NCBI RefSeq assembly: GCF_028275115.1
Contig: NZ_JAQCNH010000077.1
Span: 1-53,174 of the forward strand
Reading direction: 5' to 3'
From: Halorientalis sp.
Lineage (GTDB): Archaea > Halobacteriota > Halobacteria > Halobacteriales > Haloarculaceae
DNA: 53,174 bases
Position 1 is the first letter of the stretch. Every line of letters starts with the position of its first letter. The translations under genes were made by a program, and so were the position numbers. Under the pieces are notes generated by a model, which made no database searches, was not told the DNA's origin, and saw nothing but the letters and a program-made list of their open reading frames with translations. Shown one piece after another: positions 17,176 through 25,064 of the stretch.

Positions 17176-17319
17176 AAACGATTAGGTCGCGATTACAAAG
17201 ATTTGTAACCCCATTCTGGGAGATTTGGAGATGATAATTGAGCTGGGGTCGCAGTTTTATCGATGATAACAACCGCGCTGTCCCCGGGTTCGTCGGCTGG
17301 AGGGTGCTGGGGTTTCCGT

Positions 17320-17601
17320 TCACTCGTACGTGACGAGACTGTACATGACGAACAGGTATCCGAAGGTCGTCAGCCCGCTGTTGACCAGCAGCAACCAGCG
17401 CGTGCCGGAGAAGTCGTTGATGAACGCGCTGATCATCGTCGCTGCAGCACCGGCGACGGCCAACGAGAAGCCGAGCGAGAGGTGAAGCATTGCCTGCCGA
17501 GACGTCTGTACGTACGCGCGTATGGCCATGCCGACCATCGTCAACCCGGCCACGACGAAGACCAGGGTGGTGGCGGCATAGAGAATTTCTACTGTCATCA
17601 C
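17320..17601 (-). CDS. small three-helix membrane protein, DUF7521-like
   Basis: 93 residues with three membrane helices (about 5-27, 38-60 and 70-90) and an N-terminal pattern typical of the haloarchaeal DUF7521 family, which is often found next to winged-helix regulators. That is the case here: the regulator gene lies 144 bases upstream on the same strand. Function unknown; a membrane partner or sensor for the regulator is a reasonable guess. A TATA-like GGATTTAA (17639-17646) with a gapped, weaker copy of the motility motif behind it precedes the start. Confidence 0.7.
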   Translation of the reverse strand: MMTVEILYAATTLVFVVAGLTMVGMAIRAYVQTSRQAMLHLSLGFSLAVAGAAATMISAFINDFSGTRWLLLVNSGLTTFGYLFVMYSLVTYE

Positions 17602-17745
17602 AATCTGTCTCTACGATAGACGAAAGCCGACGCGTGTCTTAAATCCACCCTTGAAAATATCTGTGCTGATAACTACCCGTTACAGACGGCCGAAAACCGA
17701 GGGACTACGACGGTTCCTGTTTCGATCAGCGGGCCAGTGCCGAAG

Positions 17746-18081
17746 TTAGCTTTCTGAGAGTGTCCGCCAGGCTTCGTCGAGTTTGTTCGTGACTTCCGAC
17801 CGCTCCTCGACGGCCACGGACAGCTCCTCCGAGAAGTCGACGGTGATCTCGTCGACGTTCCGGCGGTAAACCTTGATCCGCCGGCGGTCGTCTGAGAGGA
17901 TGTTGTCGTGGAGTTCGAGCAGGTCGTGCTCGGTCAACTCGTCGATCCGACGGTAACAGGTGGCGATCGGGATGTCGAGTTCCTCACTCAACCCCTGTGC
18001 CGACTGAGGCTCGTCGGTCGCCTCCAGAATCTCGGCGCTGTACTTGTTTCCAAGCGTTCGTAGAATCTCAGCAGGTGGCAT
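17746..18081 (-). CDS. winged-helix transcriptional regulator
   Basis: 111 residues. The N-terminal 70 residues form a winged helix-turn-helix of the ArsR-like type (ILRTLGNKYSAEIL, then SAQGLSEELDIPIATCYRRI as recognition region), followed by a C-terminal helix probably for dimer formation. Its location between the archaellin and chemotaxis genes makes it a candidate regulator of motility, comparable in role, not shown in sequence, to archaellum regulators such as EarA of methanogens. A perfect ATTATC-A-GATAAT palindrome covers its own transcription start, so autoregulation is likely. Confidence 0.85.
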   Translation of the reverse strand: MPPAEILRTLGNKYSAEILEATDEPQSAQGLSEELDIPIATCYRRIDELTEHDLLELHDNILSDDRRRIKVYRRNVDEITVDFSEELSVAVEERSEVTNKLDEAWRTLSES

Positions 18082-18083
18082 TG

Positions 18084-18117
18084 ATTATCAGATAATGAAT
18101 TTACCCGATAATAAAAT
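18084..18117 (-). promoter_or_regulatory. regulator promoter with start-site palindrome
   Basis: TATA-like ATTTTAT on the minus strand (18111-18117) lies 30-36 bases ahead of the ATG at 18081, so the mRNA should be leaderless. The palindrome ATTATCAGATAAT (18084-18096) sits between TATA and ATG at the expected start site, a classic place for a repressor. Another GATAAT lies at 18107-18112. Confidence 0.6.
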
Positions 18118-18209
18118 TGACGGGTCAAACAAGACGTCGAAACGAGACCAAGACCGGAACCGTGGCCGCGGATTTCAGATATTCGTAACCATGCAGGAGC
18201 CGGTTACAC

Positions 18210-18231
18210 TCGTTATCGAACCCAATAACGA
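18210..18231. repeat. inverted repeat TCGTTAT / ATAACGA
   Basis: A perfect 7-bp inverted repeat with an 8-base spacer (CGAACCCA), 14 bases downstream of the KaiC-like gene stop and upstream of the regulator gene. It can be a transcription end hairpin for the KaiC-like gene or another operator; its TTATCGAA half resembles the ATTATCGAG of the archaellin promoter. Confidence 0.4.
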
Positions 18232-18244
18232 TAGTTAGAGCGGC

Positions 18245-18970
18245 TCAGATCGGCGATTCGTCCTCGCTCATCATCGAGAACGCGCTGGCGTTCTGGTGGA
18301 TCGTGATGCCACCGTGTTCGATCTCCATCGGGAAGATGTCGGTCTCGATGTCCTGTTTGCGCATCTTCGCCACCCAGACGTAGCGGTTGACGCCGGACTC
18401 GGTCGGAGTCTGTATCAGATAGATGTTTCCGTCGGTGAGGTAGTTCTCCAGGCCGATGTCTGTGTCCGGGAACACCGCACCCTGCTCGTTGGTCATCAGC
18501 GTCGTCAGATCGTTTTTCCGGAGGATGTCGGTGAACTTCAGCAGGTAGGTCCGTTTTTCCTGTTCGTTCTCGAAAAACAGCTGAAACATCGTCAGCGAGT
18601 CGAGCACCATCCGCTGGTACTCCTCGTCCTGAATGTCATCGAGCAACAGATCGAGCGAGGAGGTGAAGTCGTTCTCCCGGAGCAGAACCTGCTTGTCGAA
18701 CACTTTGATATCGCCACTCTCGACGTATTCGTCCCAGTTCTCGAAGCCGATGGACTCGGCGGCCTCGCGGATGTCTTTCTCGTTTTCCTCGAACGAGAGG
18801 TAGATCCCTTTCTCGTCGAACATCTCGACGCCGTTGTAGATGTACTGCAGCCCCAGAATTGACTTCCCAGCCCCTGGATTGCCGCTTACGAGTGTCGTCG
18901 AATTTTTTATAATCCCACCGTTGAGGATCTGGTCGAGTCCGTCGATCCCCGTCTTTGTTAACTCGATCAT
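18245..18970 (-). CDS. KaiC-like RecA-superfamily ATPase
   Basis: 241 residues, a single KaiC domain. The start (TGIDGLDQILNGGI) and Walker A GNPGAGKS (about 30-37) are typical, and a Walker B-like strand reads RMVLDSLTMFQ. It is not ArlH, which lies in the motor operon. Single-domain KaiC-like proteins in archaea bind and hydrolyse ATP and often regulate signalling; some are near chemotaxis genes. Position between the regulator and cheW suggests a regulatory link to motility. Promoter: CCTTTTTTATT about 30 bases before the ATG. Confidence 0.85.
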   Translation of the reverse strand: MIELTKTGIDGLDQILNGGIIKNSTTLVSGNPGAGKSILGLQYIYNGVEMFDEKGIYLSFEENEKDIREAAESIGFENWDEYVESGDIKVFDKQVLLRENDFTSSLDLLLDDIQDEEYQRMVLDSLTMFQLFFENEQEKRTYLLKFTDILRKNDLTTLMTNEQGAVFPDTDIGLENYLTDGNIYLIQTPTESGVNRYVWVAKMRKQDIETDIFPMEIEHGGITIHQNASAFSMMSEDESPI

Positions 18971-19103
18971 GCTCTGTTAGAGACACGTACACGCCGCGAA
19001 TAAAAAAAGGGTGTGCCGTCCGCGTTGAAAAAGTGTCCTCTCCAACTGGCCGCGAACGGCGGACAGACGTGAACTGGGGGCGTCTCTGCTGTCTGCGGGA
19101 CAG

Positions 19104-19556
19104 TTACATGTGGACGGCTTGAGGATCGACCCAGATGACGAACCCTTCCTCGTCGTCGTGGTTGACGACGCCTCGAACCGCTTCGCGTCCGCTGTCGGGC
19201 GCCGCTTCGATAGTGTCGGGGTCGAGTGTGACGACTTGGTGGACCTCGTCAACGAGCCACCCGGCGGCCTTTCGGTCGGCGATGATTTCCGGGTCGAACA
19301 CGATGATGCGCTGAGCGTCGGCGTCGGCCCCGTCGATGTCGAAGACCGTCTTCGGGTCGACGATAGCCGTCGTTCGCCCCCGCAGGTCCATCACGCCACG
19401 TATGTAGTCGGGTGCGTTCGGGAGGCCAGTCAACTCACCCACGTCGACGATCTCGGTTACGTAGTCGATGTCGACGCAGTACGTCTCCGGGCCGAGTTTG
19501 AACTCCAGTACCTGCCCGGTCGCCTCGGCGGTGTCCGTCGGTGTGGCCTGTGACAT
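19104..19556 (-). CDS. cheW: chemotaxis adaptor CheW
   Basis: 150 residues forming one CheW (SH3-like) domain after a short acidic N-terminal tail: QVLEFKLGPETYCVDIDYV, then the conserved LPNAPDYIRGVMDLRGRT region near the middle. CheW bridges receptor tips to the CheA kinase. The gene is divergent from cheB across a 249-base promoter region holding a shared motility motif. The length is normal and no other CheW is present in the window. Confidence 0.95.
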   Translation of the reverse strand: MSQATPTDTAEATGQVLEFKLGPETYCVDIDYVTEIVDVGELTGLPNAPDYIRGVMDLRGRTTAIVDPKTVFDIDGADADAQRIIVFDPEIIADRKAAGWLVDEVHQVVTLDPDTIEAAPDSGREAVRGVVNHDDEEGFVIWVDPQAVHM

Positions 19557-19607
19557 GGTAAATCCGACCGTCAGAGCCGGTCTGCTCTCTACCAGCGCGG
19601 ATTCGGA

Positions 19608-19661
19608 CTTAAGACTGCCCCTTAGACTATCACATTTGATTACGGGGGCGGTGTCTTTATT
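19608..19661. promoter_or_regulatory. cheW / cheB divergent promoters with motility motif
   Basis: Minus-strand TATA-like GTCTTAAG (19608-19615) is followed after exactly 10 bases by ACTATCACATTTGATTAC (19626-19643), 14 of 18 identical to the cheY copy. On the plus strand TCTTTATT (19654-19661) lies beyond the motif and can serve cheB or the short leader frame at 19698. One site may thus act on both directions. Confidence 0.5.
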
Positions 19662-19697
19662 GCTCGCTCACGGGTATCTCTCGAACAGAACATACGG

Positions 19698-19805
19698 ATG
19701 CCGAAACGCCCGACTCGGACGGACCGTCTCTCGCACACACCGGTGACCGTCGGCGACGTCGACCCGCGCCGCGGCCGGCTGTCCGGCTCCCGTGGAGGGA
19801 GCTGA
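19698..19805 (+). CDS. possible 35-residue leader peptide of the cheB operon
   Basis: An ATG at 19698, about 37 bases after a TATA-like element, opens a 35-codon frame rich in Arg (MPKRPTRTDRLSHTPV) whose TGA stop (19803-19805) abuts the cheB ATG directly. This would couple cheB translation to it. Codon use fits haloarchaeal genes, but the piece is too short to be sure; it may simply be an untranslated leader. No homologue recognised. Confidence 0.35.
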   Translation: MPKRPTRTDRLSHTPVTVGDVDPRRGRLSGSRGGS

Positions 19806-20924
19806 ATGGCTCAGGCGACCCGGGCCGTCGTTACCGACGACTCCCATTTTATGCGAAGTGTCATCTCCGACATGCTCGGAGAGGCCGGCGTCGAGGTGGT
19901 CGGGGAGGCACGGAACGGCCGCGAAGCTGTCAGAGCTGTCCGCGAGCACGAACCAGACGTCGTGACGATGGACGTGGAGATGCCCGAGATGAACGGCATC
20001 GAGGCCGTCGAAGAGATCATGGCCACGGCCCCGACACCCGTCCTCATGCTGTCGGCCCACACCGACGAGAACGCCGACGTGACCTTCGAGGCGTTGGAGA
20101 AGGGTGCGGTCGACTTCTTCACCAAACCCGGCGGCGAGGTGTCGATGGAGATGTCCCGCCTCAAAGACCAGCTGGTCGAGATGGTACAGTCGGTCGCCGA
20201 GGTCGACGTGAGCGTCAGCCCGGGTACCGGCGCGACCACACCACAAGAGGCCTACACCGAGGCCGTAGAGGCCGCTGAACCCGCGGCGGCGGGCTCCGGC
20301 GGGTCCGAGGCTGGGGCCGTCACCGGGCCCGCAGGGAGCTACGTGGACAACCCGACGCTGTTGCTCGGGTCTTCGACGGGCGGCCCGACGGTCGTCGAGC
20401 GTATCATGGCCGAGTTGCCCCTCGACGCGGACCTGCGTGTGCTGATCGTTCAGCACATGCCAAACGGCTTCACGGGTCGGTTCGCCGAGCGCCTCGACGC
20501 GCGCAGCGACTACGACGTGCAGGAGGCGACCGACGGGGCACGCATCGGCGGCGGCGAGGCGCTCGTCGCCGCCGGCGGCAGGCACATGACGGTGACGAAC
20601 TACGCACGCGGGCGACTCCGCGTGTCGCTCACGGAGGCGCCACCGGAGAACAGTGTCCGTCCGGCCGTCGACGTGACGATGCGCACCGCCGCCGACTGCA
20701 TCGCGGACCCGATGGTCGCGGTCATCCTGACCGGTATGGGGACCGACGGTGCCGACGGCGTCCGCGCTGTCGCGCGAGCGGGCGGCCACGTGGTTGCTCA
20801 GAACGAGGCGAGTTCGGCGGTGTACGGTATGCCGAAACGGGCCGTCGAAACCGGCGTCGTCGACGACGAACTCGCACTGGAGTCGATCACCGACGCCGTA
20901 CTCGACGCGCTTACGGAGGCTTGA
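19806..20924 (+). CDS. cheB: chemoreceptor methylesterase/deamidase CheB
   Basis: 372 residues: a receiver domain (1-120; phospho-acceptor D56 in TMDVEMP, Lys in FFTKPGG), an Ala/Gly-rich linker (about 135-180), and the methylesterase domain with catalytic S190 (GSSTGGP), H217 (QHMPNGF) and D314 (GMGTDGADG). CheA phosphorylates it to remove receptor methyl groups during adaptation. It is the first clearly established gene of a plus-strand operon and lies 3 bases before cheA. Confidence 0.97.
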   Translation: MAQATRAVVTDDSHFMRSVISDMLGEAGVEVVGEARNGREAVRAVREHEPDVVTMDVEMPEMNGIEAVEEIMATAPTPVLMLSAHTDENADVTFEALEKGAVDFFTKPGGEVSMEMSRLKDQLVEMVQSVAEVDVSVSPGTGATTPQEAYTEAVEAAEPAAAGSGGSEAGAVTGPAGSYVDNPTLLLGSSTGGPTVVERIMAELPLDADLRVLIVQHMPNGFTGRFAERLDARSDYDVQEATDGARIGGGEALVAAGGRHMTVTNYARGRLRVSLTEAPPENSVRPAVDVTMRTAADCIADPMVAVILTGMGTDGADGVRAVARAGGHVVAQNEASSAVYGMPKRAVETGVVDDELALESITDAVLDALTEA

Positions 20925-20927
20925 ATC

Positions 20928-22919
20928 ATGGATGACCAGTATCTCGACGCGTTTATCCGCGAAAGCGAAGAAGCGATCACCGAACTGAACAACTCGCTGC
21001 TCGCCATGGAGTCCAATCCGGAGGACGAGCAGGCGATGGAGTCGATCTTCCGGACGGCCCACACGCTGAAGGGTAACTTCGGCGCGATGGGCTTCGAGGA
21101 CGCCAGCGACCTCGCCCACGCCATCGAGGACCTCCTCGACGAGATGCGGGAAGGCAGCATGGAGGTCACCCCGGAAGTGATGGACATGATCTTCGCGGGC
21201 GTCGACCAGATCGAGGTCATCGTCGGCGAGATCGAAGAGCACGGCGAGTCCACGGCCGAGACCGACGAGATGGTCACGGAGATTCGGGGCGTCCTCGAAG
21301 ACGGCCCCGACGCGGCCAGCGACGAGAGCCAGCGCGCCGACGGTGCCGCGGAAGCGAGCGACGGCACAGCCGAGGGCGACGCCGGCGATACGAGTGGAGA
21401 CACGGCCGACGGCGAATCGGCCGTCACGGTCGACACGTCGGTGTTCGCGGACGCGGGCGTCGACGAAGACGAGGCCTACCAGGTTCGCGTCGAGATCGGC
21501 GAGAGTAATATGCTCGGTGTCGACGGGATGCTCGCCGTCGAAGCCGTCGCCGACACCTTCGGGTTGCTGGCCGCGGAACCAGCTCGCGCGAACATCGAGA
21601 ACGGCGAGTACGACGGCGGGTTCGACCTGCTCGTCGACGCCCCCGACCCGGACGTGCTGCGGGGAAGCCTCGGCACCGTCTCCAAGATCGACGACTTCGC
21701 CGTCGAGACGGTCGACGGGCTCACGACCGACGACGGCGGCGACGAGAACGGTGCGACGGCGGCGTCGGCGGACTCCTCGGTCGACGAGATCAAATCCGTC
21801 CGGGTGGACGTAGACCGTCTCGACGAACTCCACGGGCAGGTCGAACAGCTCGTGACGAGTCGGATCAAACTCCGCCGGGCGGTCGCCGACAGCAACATGG
21901 ACGCCGCGAGGGAGAACCTCAACGAACTGGACAAGATCAGTGCCAACCTCCAGAACACCGTGATGGACATGCGCCTGATCCCTCTGAAGAAAGTCGTGGG
22001 CAAGTTCCCGCGGCTCGTCCGGGACCTGGCGCGAGAACTCGACAAAGAGGTGGACTTCCGTATCGAGGGCGAAGAAATCGAACTCGACCGGACGATCCTC
22101 ACCGAGATCTCCGACCCGCTGATGCACATCCTCCGCAACTCGGTCGACCACGGAATCGAACCCCCCGAACAGCGTGAGCGGAAAGGCAAGCCTCGCGAAG
22201 GAACGGTCGAACTCCGCGCGACCCGTGAGCGCGACCACGTTATCATCGACGTCGAGGACGACGGTGCCGGACTGGACGTCGACGAGATCCGGAGAGAGGC
22301 AATAAAAAACGAGGTCCGGACCGAGGAGGAACTCGACCGGATGGAGAAGGGGGAGATATACGACCTGTCGTTCCACCCCGGTCTCTCGACGAAAGAGGAG
22401 GTCACGGACACCAGCGGCCGCGGCGTCGGGATGGACGTTGTTCACGACACCGTCACGCAGCTCGACGGGTCGGTCAGCGTCGATTCCGAACCCGGCGAGG
22501 GGACTACCGTCTCCCTGCGCCTACCCGTGACGATGGCCATCGTCAAAGTCCTGTTCGTGCAGGTCGGCGACGAACAGTACGGCGTCCCGATCAAGAATAT
22601 CGACGAAATCAGCCAGATGAACGGGACGAAAGTCGTCAACGGTGAGCAGGTCATCGAACACGACGACGACATCTACCCCATCGTCGACATCGCCGACGCC
22701 TTCGAGGTGCCGGACGCAAAGACCAACGGCGACGGCATGCTGGTTCGCATCCGCGAGTCCGAGCGACAGGTCGCGCTGAAATGCGACGCCGTTACCCAGC
22801 AGGAGGAGGTCGTCGTCAAACCTCTGGAAGGCATCCTCAGCGGGACGCCCGGTCTCTCGGGAACGGCAGTACTGGGCGACGGTAATATCGTCCACATCCT
22901 CGACGTGGTGACGCTATAA
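20928..22919 (+). CDS. cheA: chemotaxis histidine kinase CheA
   Basis: 663 residues with CheA domains in order: P1/HPt with phosphorylated H45 (TAHTLKGN), a long acidic linker, a CheY/CheB-binding P2-like region (about 165-260), the dimer helices (about 285-345), the ATP-binding domain with N box (LRNSVDHGIE), G1 (EDDGAGLD) and G2 (GRGVGMDVV), and a C-terminal CheW-like P5 domain. It autophosphorylates in receptor arrays and feeds CheY and CheB. It overlaps neither neighbour: 3 bases after cheB and 1 base before cheR. Confidence 0.97.
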   Translation: MDDQYLDAFIRESEEAITELNNSLLAMESNPEDEQAMESIFRTAHTLKGNFGAMGFEDASDLAHAIEDLLDEMREGSMEVTPEVMDMIFAGVDQIEVIVGEIEEHGESTAETDEMVTEIRGVLEDGPDAASDESQRADGAAEASDGTAEGDAGDTSGDTADGESAVTVDTSVFADAGVDEDEAYQVRVEIGESNMLGVDGMLAVEAVADTFGLLAAEPARANIENGEYDGGFDLLVDAPDPDVLRGSLGTVSKIDDFAVETVDGLTTDDGGDENGATAASADSSVDEIKSVRVDVDRLDELHGQVEQLVTSRIKLRRAVADSNMDAARENLNELDKISANLQNTVMDMRLIPLKKVVGKFPRLVRDLARELDKEVDFRIEGEEIELDRTILTEISDPLMHILRNSVDHGIEPPEQRERKGKPREGTVELRATRERDHVIIDVEDDGAGLDVDEIRREAIKNEVRTEEELDRMEKGEIYDLSFHPGLSTKEEVTDTSGRGVGMDVVHDTVTQLDGSVSVDSEPGEGTTVSLRLPVTMAIVKVLFVQVGDEQYGVPIKNIDEISQMNGTKVVNGEQVIEHDDDIYPIVDIADAFEVPDAKTNGDGMLVRIRESERQVALKCDAVTQQEEVVVKPLEGILSGTPGLSGTAVLGDGNIVHILDVVTL

Positions 22920-22920
22920 G

Positions 22921-23739
22921 ATGACTGACAGTAGACAGGAGTCCCGCGAGGCGTTCGACGACCTGCTCGGGTACGTCCAGCGCGAGGTCGGGTTCGAGAC
23001 CGGGTTCTACAACGACGCTTATCTCGACCGGCGGATCACCGCCAGGATGCGCCGGACCGGCGCCGACAGTTACGGCGAGTACCGGAGTCAGTTGACCGAC
23101 GACGACGGCGAACAGGACCGACTGCTCGACTCGCTGTCTATCAACGTCACCGGCTTCTTCCGTAACCCCGAGGCCTGGAGCGGCATCCGTGAGGTGCTGG
23201 TGCGACTGACCGACGAACGCCGGTCGGTCAGAGTCTGGAGCGCGCCGTGTGCCGACGGCCGCGAACCGTACTCGCTGGCGATGGTCGCCCTCGACGACCC
23301 GGACATCGATACGCGCCGGCTCTCGATTCTCGGCACCGACATCAGCGACGACTCGTTAAGCGTAGCGCGCCGGGGTGTCTACGAAACCTCGCAGACGACC
23401 GATATCGGCGAGGAACTGTCCCCGCTCGACGATTCGACGGGGTACGTCGAGCAGGACGGCGACCGGTTCCAGGTGAAAGACCGGGTGAAAGGCCTCGTCG
23501 AGTTCGAGAACCACGACCTGATCCGGGGCGACACCAAGCGCGACTTCGACCTGGTCCTCTGTCGGAACCTGTTGATATACATCGATTCGGAGTACAAAGT
23601 GCCCATCTTCGACACCATCGACGGGTCGCTTCGTGACAACGGCTACCTCGTCATCGGGATGACGGAGACGCTTCCCCACGAGTGCCGCGACACCTTCGAG
23701 CCGTTCGACAAGCGCCACCGTATCTACCGCAAGGGATAA
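22921..23739 (+). CDS. cheR: chemoreceptor methyltransferase CheR
   Basis: 272 residues. CheR methylates receptor glutamates with S-adenosylmethionine. The all-helical N-terminal domain (about 1-75) includes the FYNDAYLDRRITARMRR basic patch. The SAM-binding domain contains VWSAPCADGREPYSLAM, equivalent to the usual SAGCSTGEEPYS; the change of G-C-S-T to P-C-A-D is a haloarchaeal-style variant. Later come ILGTDISD and DLVLCRNLLIY. The stop overlaps the next ATG (TAATG). Confidence 0.96.
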   Translation: MTDSRQESREAFDDLLGYVQREVGFETGFYNDAYLDRRITARMRRTGADSYGEYRSQLTDDDGEQDRLLDSLSINVTGFFRNPEAWSGIREVLVRLTDERRSVRVWSAPCADGREPYSLAMVALDDPDIDTRRLSILGTDISDDSLSVARRGVYETSQTTDIGEELSPLDDSTGYVEQDGDRFQVKDRVKGLVEFENHDLIRGDTKRDFDLVLCRNLLIYIDSEYKVPIFDTIDGSLRDNGYLVIGMTETLPHECRDTFEPFDKRHRIYRKG

Positions 23740-24986
23740 TGTCGCTCTACCAACTCGAACGCGAAGGCGAGGTCGAAGAGCTGAAATCGGTCCTCCGGAC
23801 CAGTGACAACTCCGATTTGAAGGCCCGGGCCGCGGGGATTCTCGGCGATTTCGACGAGGAGACGGTGATGGGCCACGACGTGGTGACGCCGCTCGTGGAC
23901 CTGGCCCAGTCCGCCGACGACGACGACGTGACCGCCGCCGCCATCGACGCTCTCAATCAGCGGGGGACCGCCGCGATTGAGGAGCTGATCGCGGATATGG
24001 CCGGTCTGGACCTGGGTGAGGAACAACAGGCCGACTGGGCGAAGGCCAAAGCGTTCTCGAAGGCGCTGTCGGCCGACGTACCCGAACTTCGGATGGCCGC
24101 CGCTAACGCGCTGGGCGAGCTCGGGAAAACGGACGTGCTGCCGGAGTTGTTGGAGGCGCTGGACGACTCGGCCCCCCGCGTCAGGGCCCGAGTCGCTCGC
24201 GCCTGTGGCCGCCTGGAGGACGCCCGGGCGACCGACGCCCTGGTCGACCGACTCTCGGACCCGAGAGCCGAGGTGCGTCGCGAGGCTGCCGAAGCGCTGG
24301 GTGCAATCGGGAACCGACAGGCGCTGACCGCACTGCTGGAGATGTTCGAGGACGAGCGTGCGCCCATCCGGCGGATCGCCGTCGGGGCCATGGGTAACTT
24401 TGGAAACGCCCGCCCGGTCAAGGGGCTGGTTGGCGCGCTGGGCGACGACGACGCCTCGGTCCGACGGACGGCGGTGTACTCGATCATCGAACTCCTCTCG
24501 AACGTCCCGACCGACCAGAGCCACGAGATTCGCGAGACCGTCGTCGAGCAGCTCAACCGGACCGACGACCAGAGCGTCCTCGTCCCGATGATCGACATCC
24601 TCGAGGAGAGTACCCAGAACCGCCAGCGGCGCAACACCGCCTGGCTCCTTGGCCGGGTCGCCGACCAGGAGAGCGCCGGCTACGGCCGGATCGTCGAGGC
24701 GCTGATCGGGACCTTGGAGGACGACGACCAGATGACCGCCCAGTTCGCGTCCACGAGCCTCGTCGAGATCGGCGGCCAGCAGGTCGAGAGCCGCCTGCTC
24801 GACGTGCTCGACGACACAGATTACGCCGAAGACGTCCGCGCACAGGCGGTGTTCACGCTCGGGAAGGTCGGCGGCGAGCGCACACGCAAACGCCTCGACG
24901 ACCTCATCGACCAGACCGAGAGCGAACAACTCAGGAAGAAGGCCTTCTCGGCCATCTCGAAGCTCGGCGGGCGAGGGGCCCAGTGA
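23739..24986 (+). CDS. HEAT-repeat protein of the chemotaxis cluster
   Basis: 415 residues built almost wholly of HEAT/PBS-type helical repeats (for example LRMAAANALGELG, VRREAAEALGAIG, IRRIAVGAMGNFG). No enzyme motif. The chosen ATG at 23739 overlaps the cheR stop. Halobacterium salinarum has a HEAT_PBS protein next to CheF genes that was found in the chemotaxis-archaellum interaction network, so this is likely its counterpart, acting as a scaffold between Che proteins and the motor. It precedes cheF1 by 78 bases. Confidence 0.85.
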   Translation: MSLYQLEREGEVEELKSVLRTSDNSDLKARAAGILGDFDEETVMGHDVVTPLVDLAQSADDDDVTAAAIDALNQRGTAAIEELIADMAGLDLGEEQQADWAKAKAFSKALSADVPELRMAAANALGELGKTDVLPELLEALDDSAPRVRARVARACGRLEDARATDALVDRLSDPRAEVRREAAEALGAIGNRQALTALLEMFEDERAPIRRIAVGAMGNFGNARPVKGLVGALGDDDASVRRTAVYSIIELLSNVPTDQSHEIRETVVEQLNRTDDQSVLVPMIDILEESTQNRQRRNTAWLLGRVADQESAGYGRIVEALIGTLEDDDQMTAQFASTSLVEIGGQQVESRLLDVLDDTDYAEDVRAQAVFTLGKVGGERTRKRLDDLIDQTESEQLRKKAFSAISKLGGRGAQ

Positions 24987-25064
24987 GTCGCGTATCGGCA
25001 GTTCGTACGGCAGGAAGGTTAATGCACGCCGAGAGCGAAAAATCAGGTAGACACAGCACGACGC

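Noticed and set aside
19668..22445. 925-codon open frame on the minus strand opposite cheB and cheA
   Set aside because: It is the antisense shadow of strongly supported CheB and CheA genes; high GC removes stop codons. Its translation is rich in His, Val and Arg and has no domain structure.
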